Below are positions 60,222 to 64,000 of a DNA stretch of 64,000 nt, piece by piece. The translations under genes and the position numbers were made by a program. The notes under the pieces are model-generated. The model ran no database searches, was not told the DNA's origin, and was given only the letters and a program-made list of their open reading frames with translations. The DNA is from Verrucomicrobiaceae bacterium UBA2429. Lineage in GTDB: Bacteria > Verrucomicrobiota > Verrucomicrobiia > Verrucomicrobiales > Verrucomicrobiaceae. The stretch lies in contig DDQZ01000070.1 in assembly GCA_002343505.1 (NCBI GenBank), forward strand, positions 155,353-219,352. Direction: 5' to 3'. How positions within the stretch are numbered: the stretch's first letter is position 1; the number at the start of each line of letters is the position of its first letter.

Positions 60222-61481
60222 ATGCCCACGGTCACCCGCGAACACGAAGCCCCGGACACCGCCGCGAAAGCGGCGCGGCACCTGGAGTCCATGGAGGAGA
60301 CCGCCGAAGACATCGTCGGCGAGAAACTGGTGCTCAACATGGGCCCCTCCCACCCTGCCACGCACGGCGTGCTGCGTCTGGTGCTGGAGATGGACGGCGA
60401 GGTCATCACCAAGGCAGATCCGGATGTGGGCTTCCTGCACCGTGGCGATGAAAAGATCGCCGAGAACATGCACTACAACCAGTTCGTGCCCTACACGGAC
60501 CGGCTGGACTACCTGGCACCGCTCGCCAACAACGTCGCCTACGCCCTGGCTGTGGAAAAACTCATGGGGTGGGAAGTGCCCGAGCGCGGGCAGGCCATCC
60601 GCGTGATCTGCTGCGAGCTGGCGCGCATTTCCGCCCACCTTCTCGGAGTCGGCGTCTTCGCCATGGATGTGGGCGCGATGACCGCCTTCCTCTATACCTT
60701 CACCGAGCGCGAAAAGATCTATAATTTGTGCGAGCAGCTCACTGGCGCGCGCTTTACCACCAGCTACACGCGCGTCGGCGGGCAGATACGCGATCTGCCG
60801 GAGGGCTTCACCGCCGCAGTGACGAAGTTCCTCGACGAGGTGCTGCCCGTCATTGATGAAATAGACAAGCTGCTGACCCGAAACGCGATCTTCATCAACC
60901 GCACCCAGGGCCTCGGCGTCATCTCGAAAGAGGACGCCATTTCCTTTGGTCTCTCCGGCCCGAACCTGCGCGGCTCCGGTGTGGATCACGACCTGCGCAA
61001 AACGCACCCCTACCTGCACTACGACCGCTACGAGTTCGACATCCCCGTCGGCTCCACCGGCGACTGCTATGACCGCTATCTCGTGCGCATGGAGGAGATG
61101 CGGCAAAGCGCGCGCATCCTGCGCCAGGTGCTGGCCAGCCTGCCCGGCGGGCCGATCAATGTGGCCGACGCGAAAAATCTCCTGCCGCAGAAAGAGCGCG
61201 TGCTCATGAAAATGGAGGAGCTCATCCACCACTTCATCATCGCCACCCAGGGCATAGACGCGCCTGCGGGCGAGGTTTATTTCGGCGCTGAAAATCCCAA
61301 GGGCGAACTCGGCTTTTACATTCACAGCAAAGGCGGAGGCGTCCCCTACCGGCTGAAAATCCGCAGCCCCTCCTTTGTCAACCTGAGCATCCTGCCCAAG
61401 ATGCTCAAAGGCCACATGCTCAGCGACATTCCCGCCGTGCTTGGCAGCCTGGATTTCGTCATGGGCGAGTGCGACCGCTGA
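60222..61481 (+). CDS. nuoD: NADH-quinone oxidoreductase subunit D
   Basis: The 49-kDa subunit of respiratory complex I, 419 aa, peripheral arm, forming part of the quinone site. Motifs: LVLNMGPSHPATHGVLRLVL (quinone-site His), VGFLHRGDEKIAENM, YTRVGGQIRDLPEG and SGPNLRGSGVDHDLRK. The N-terminal 35 residues are an extra, poorly conserved extension. The usual upstream nuoA-C genes are absent; a MoxR gene on the other strand is there instead. nuoE follows after 36 bases. Confidence 0.97.
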   Translation: MPTVTREHEAPDTAAKAARHLESMEETAEDIVGEKLVLNMGPSHPATHGVLRLVLEMDGEVITKADPDVGFLHRGDEKIAENMHYNQFVPYTDRLDYLAPLANNVAYALAVEKLMGWEVPERGQAIRVICCELARISAHLLGVGVFAMDVGAMTAFLYTFTEREKIYNLCEQLTGARFTTSYTRVGGQIRDLPEGFTAAVTKFLDEVLPVIDEIDKLLTRNAIFINRTQGLGVISKEDAISFGLSGPNLRGSGVDHDLRKTHPYLHYDRYEFDIPVGSTGDCYDRYLVRMEEMRQSARILRQVLASLPGGPINVADAKNLLPQKERVLMKMEELIHHFIIATQGIDAPAGEVYFGAENPKGELGFYIHSKGGGVPYRLKIRSPSFVNLSILPKMLKGHMLSDIPAVLGSLDFVMGECDR

Positions 61482-61517
61482 CCGCACGCCCTGAACCCGC
61501 ACATTATATATAGAGAG

Positions 61518-62018
61518 ATGGCTTTCGCAGTCCCCGCCGAGTTAGAGAGCAAGATGGACGAGGTGATCACGCACTACCCCGTGTCCAAGCGCAGCGCCGT
61601 GCTGCCCCTGCTCCATCTGATGCAGGAGCACTTCCGCTTCATCAGCGAGGACATCGTGGCATGGGTGGCCGCCAAGCTGGGGTTGGAGCTCATACAGGTG
61701 CTCGAAGTGGTGACCTTCTATCCAGGCTTCCGCCAGACTGCGCCCGGCAAATACCACATCCGTGTCTGCCGCACCCTCTCATGCGCGATGGCCGGCTCCT
61801 TTGACTTGATGGACGCGCTGTGCAAGGAGGCCGGCATTGACCGCAGCCATTGCGATCATCACCACCCCATCGCCGTGAGCGCGGACGGCAAGTTCAGCAT
61901 CGAGTTCGCCGAATGCCTGGCGAGCTGCGGTTTCGGCCCCGTGTGCATGGTGGAGAATGATTTCCATGAAAAAGTGGAACCCGCCAAAGCCTCCGTTCTG
62001 CTCGCCAGATATTCCTGA
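61518..62018 (+). CDS. nuoE: NADH-quinone oxidoreductase subunit E
   Basis: The 24-kDa-type subunit of complex I, 166 aa, thioredoxin-like, binding one [2Fe-2S] cluster. The four ligands are in VCRTLSCAMAG (two Cys) and AECLASCGFGPVCMVE (two Cys). The helical N-terminus contains RSAVLPLLHLMQEHFRFISE. nuoF and nuoG do not follow; a strong terminator closes the two-gene unit. A GAGAG just before the ATG is too close to act as a normal ribosome-binding site. Confidence 0.96.
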   Translation: MAFAVPAELESKMDEVITHYPVSKRSAVLPLLHLMQEHFRFISEDIVAWVAAKLGLELIQVLEVVTFYPGFRQTAPGKYHIRVCRTLSCAMAGSFDLMDALCKEAGIDRSHCDHHHPIAVSADGKFSIEFAECLASCGFGPVCMVENDFHEKVEPAKASVLLARYS

Positions 62019-62046
62019 CATCGAGCCGGGCGATATGTGTGAAGAA

Positions 62047-62078
62047 AAAAAAGACGGGGAATTCTCCCCGTCTTTTTT
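62047..62078. terminator. Bidirectional rho-independent terminator
   Basis: Perfect 14-base stem (six A residues then gacgggga, pairing with tccccgtc then six T residues) with an attc loop. It serves nuoE on the plus strand, 28 bases after its stop, and the pseudopilin gene on the minus strand, 25 bases after its stop. Confidence 0.95.
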
Positions 62079-62103
62079 GTTGGAATGAAAGACGCCCGAT
62101 GGC

Positions 62104-62742
62104 TCAACGCCAGGAGGCGATGTCGTCCTTGGTCCCCTGCTGGCGGTCTTTGCCATAGCTCCACATGATGGCGCTGGCCGAAACATTGTCCGTGGCCCGG
62201 CTGGAGATGGTCAGGTCGTTGTTCTGTTTGTCGGGGTTTTCGATCAGATTGTCATAGTTCGTGTCCAGAGCGATCGAATAAGGCTGCCCCCAGACGTCCA
62301 CCAACTGCACAGGCGCGCCGTCGTTCGCGCCGCCGCTCTGGCTGATGATGCCGAACTGGTTGTTCCGCGCGAAGGGGATGTCCACGAACTTGATCTTGCG
62401 CGGGTTCATGTCCTCGTTGCCGTCCTGGGTGTTTGCCATGAGGATGTTGATGATCGGCGTACCGTTCCCATCGGTGAGAAAGGGGGCCATGTCAGAATCC
62501 CCGCCAGTGGCGTCGTTGATGCCAATGGGGAAGCGGTTGTAGTCGACGCGGTAATTGTTCACGGCGACGATGACATCCTTCATGGTTTTTTGCACGCGCA
62601 GGCGATTGGTTCTGTCCATGACGAGATTGCCCACAGGAATGGCCAGAGAGGCAAGGATGGCGATGATGACGATGACCACGAGCAGCTCGATCAGAGTGAA
62701 GCCCCGGCGGGTTGTGTGCTGGAATTTTGCGAATGTTTTCAT
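62104..62742 (-). CDS. Type II secretion/type IV pilin-like pseudopilin (H-type signal)
   Basis: A 212-aa protein with a prepilin peptidase site and N-methylation helix, RRGFTLIELLVVIVIIAILA, cleaved after the Gly with Glu at +5. The rest is a soluble domain with Asn/Asp-rich loops (NTQDGNEDMNPRKIKF, DTNYDNLIENPDKQNND). It resembles the GspG-like pseudopilins that are very numerous in Verrucomicrobiota. No other secretion genes are adjacent, so the partner machinery is elsewhere. Confidence 0.92.
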   Translation of the reverse strand: MKTFAKFQHTTRRGFTLIELLVVIVIIAILASLAIPVGNLVMDRTNRLRVQKTMKDVIVAVNNYRVDYNRFPIGINDATGGDSDMAPFLTDGNGTPIINILMANTQDGNEDMNPRKIKFVDIPFARNNQFGIISQSGGANDGAPVQLVDVWGQPYSIALDTNYDNLIENPDKQNNDLTISSRATDNVSASAIMWSYGKDRQQGTKDDIASWR

Positions 62743-63087
62743 GGCTTTGAGATGGGGGATTTTTTCTGAAACTCGCGCGCTCCTTGATGCTGGGGACGCG
62801 CTGAATTTTCACACGTTAAATCAAAATCCGCGCTCCCCGTCAAGATTTGTTCCGGCTGCCTCCGTGATTGTTCGAAGAATTTTTTTCGCGCGCAACCGCC
62901 GCCGCGTCAAAGCGCTAGCCGCGTTTCCGCTCGCATGGCGCGCATGATGATGAGCGCGCATCTTCATCGCGCAGACAAGACTTGGCGCGTCACGCGCGCA
63001 TGACCGGAGAGGCTCTTCATCATCATCAGTGATGGCATCTTCATGATGAATTGATGAGCGCGTGTCGCGTGGCCGCTCAACTTTCTA
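62743..63087. other. Regulatory intergenic region upstream of ppdK
   Basis: About 345 bases of divergent intergenic DNA with no credible gene. The part 62940-63060 is dense in the words gatga and tcatc, in both orientations and near several alternating gcgcgc tracts, which gives many small inverted repeats. No known binding motif was recognised. Confidence 0.4.
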
Positions 63088-63115
63088 TTGTCAACAAATG
63101 CTTGCATCCTATAAT
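63088..63115 (+). promoter_or_regulatory. Sigma-70-type promoter of ppdK
   Basis: TTGTCA (63088-63093), a 16-base spacer, and TATAAT (63110-63115), the best match to the housekeeping consensus noticed in the window. The expected start of transcription near 63122 leaves a leader of about 70 bases before the ppdK ATG. Confidence 0.75.
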
Positions 63116-63193
63116 CCGAAGACAAATATCGGTGCCGTCTCCTGACAACATAACAACAAGAACAACAAGCCCGATCACGAAGAACAACCCCCT

Positions 63194-64000
63194 ATGGCAA
63201 AAAAAGCGAGCAACAGCAGCAGCAAGGCAGTGAAGTACGTCTATTCCTTCGGAGCAGGAAAAGCAGATGGTGATGGCTCCATGAAAGCGCTGCTCGGCGG
63301 CAAAGGCGCCAACCTCGCGGAGATGAGCCGCATCGGCCTGCCGGTTCCTCCAGGGTTCACGATCACCACCGAGGTCTGCACGTTTTATTATGCCAACAAG
63401 CGCAGCTACCCCGCCGATCTCCAGAAGCAGATGGAGGAAGGCATCGCCAAGATGGAGAAGATCATGGCCTGCAAATTTGGCGACGCCAAGGGCATGCCGC
63501 TCCTCGTCGCCGTCCGCTCCGGCGCGCGCGACTCCATGCCGGGCATGATGGACACCATCCTCAACCTTGGCCTCAACGACCAGACCGTCCTCTCCCTCGC
63601 CAGCGCCACGAACAACGAGCGCTTCGCCTGGGACTGCTACCGCCGCTTTGTGCAGATGTATGGCGACGTGGTGCTCGGCGTGCAGAAGCGCGAGGGCGAA
63701 GACCACGAGCCTTTTGAAACCGTCATCGAAGGCTACAAACATGAGGTCTATGGCAAGGACATCGTGGACAGCGACCTCACCGCCGCCGACCAGCAGGAGC
63801 TGGTGAAGCGCTTCAAGGCCCTCGTCAAAGAGCGCACTGGCAAGGGCTTCCCTGACAGCCCGTGGGATCAGCTTCGCGGCGCCGCCGGCGCTGTGTTCGG
63901 CTCCTGGATGAATGACCGCGCGATCGTCTATCGCCGCAAATACAACATCCCCGCCGAGTGGGGCACCGCTGTCAACGTGCAGGCGATGGTCTATGGCAAC
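63194..64000 (+). CDS. ppdK: Pyruvate, phosphate dikinase, N-terminal part (3' cut by window edge)
   Basis: Interconverts pyruvate, ATP and phosphate with phosphoenolpyruvate, AMP and pyrophosphate in the cytoplasm. The first 269 residues are in the window, beginning [20 protein letters not shown]. Family blocks of the nucleotide-binding domain follow: [55 protein letters not shown] and [20 protein letters not shown]. The frame is open to the window edge. The Ser/Lys-rich start is not conserved and may be disordered. Confidence 0.97.
   Translation, partial: MAKKASNSSSKAVKYVYSFGAGKADGDGSMKALLGGKGANLAEMSRIGLPVPPGFTITTEVCTFYYANKRSYPADLQKQMEEGIAKMEKIMACKFGDAKGMPLLVAVRSGARDSMPGMMDTILNLGLNDQTVLSLASATNNERFAWDCYRRFVQMYGDVVLGVQKREGEDHEPFETVIEGYKHEVYGKDIVDSDLTAADQQELVKRFKALVKERTGKGFPDSPWDQLRGAAGAVFGSWMNDRAIVYRRKYNIPAEWGTAVNVQAMVYGN

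Overview
The window is a high-GC stretch of a diderm, free-living bacterial chromosome. It most likely belongs to the Verrucomicrobiota (Verrucomicrobiaceae-like), which is an inference from gene content: two secreted sulfatases, a DUF1549/DUF1553 protein followed by a DUF1501 protein, a large secreted dehydrogenase ending in a c-type heme domain, ThuA-like and DUF1080 proteins, an H-type pseudopilin, lpxK for lipid A, and interspersed palindromic repeats of a kind often met in this phylum. There is no phage, no CRISPR array and no complete mobile element. One truncated IS110-type transposase fragment is present.

Layout. 1-6.9 kb: 3' end of valS, an orphan XylF-like sugar-binding protein, two convergent sulfatases and a SIS-domain protein. 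6.9-13 kb: an arginine-type elongation factor P with a clear terminator, the DUF1549/DUF1553 and DUF1501 pair, a Uma2 protein, and a diacylglycerol glycosyltransferase overlapping the stop codon of the next gene. 13-19 kb: a 1945-residue alpha-2-macroglobulin. 19-23.5 kb: a secreted protein of unknown function, bioB, then a 1.1-kb gene-free region with an IS110 remnant and two opposed arrays of 21-base repeats, then a ceramidase-like protein. 23.5-31 kb: a ThuA-like lipoprotein, an esterase, the heme dehydrogenase and a prolyl-oligopeptidase-like hydrolase. 31-36.7 kb: hemB, a pyruvyl-transferase-like protein, a cassette of small unknown ORFs, a dCMP deaminase-like protein, an S1/P1 nuclease and ispF. 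36.7-41.8 kb: a minus-strand run lpxK-fdhD-DUF3467-phosphoesterase-glycosyltransferase 9-AraC. 41.9-50 kb: rlmN, two CNNM/CorC-type proteins, a lipid-modification group (methyltransferase, GT2, acyltransferase, FabZ-like) and leuA. 50-56 kb: tRNA-His, rnc, aroC, an MFS transporter, DUF1080 and a Cys/Met PLP enzyme. 56-64 kb: a MoxR ATPase with a DUF58-transglutaminase fusion, nuoD-nuoE, a pseudopilin, and the 5' part of ppdK.

How genes work together. Many genes are tightly coupled by ATGA, TGATG or TAATG overlaps. The extracytoplasmic hydrolases fit growth on sulfated or complex polysaccharides. The most informative regulatory signal is a perfect 18-base palindrome matching the Rex operator consensus, 57 bases upstream of nuoD; it suggests that this complex I segment responds to NADH/NAD+.

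The most unusual sequence structures are the convergent 21-base repeat arrays at 21326-21918, and short palindromic repeats that have entered reading frames without breaking them, in valS and in the heme dehydrogenase gene.
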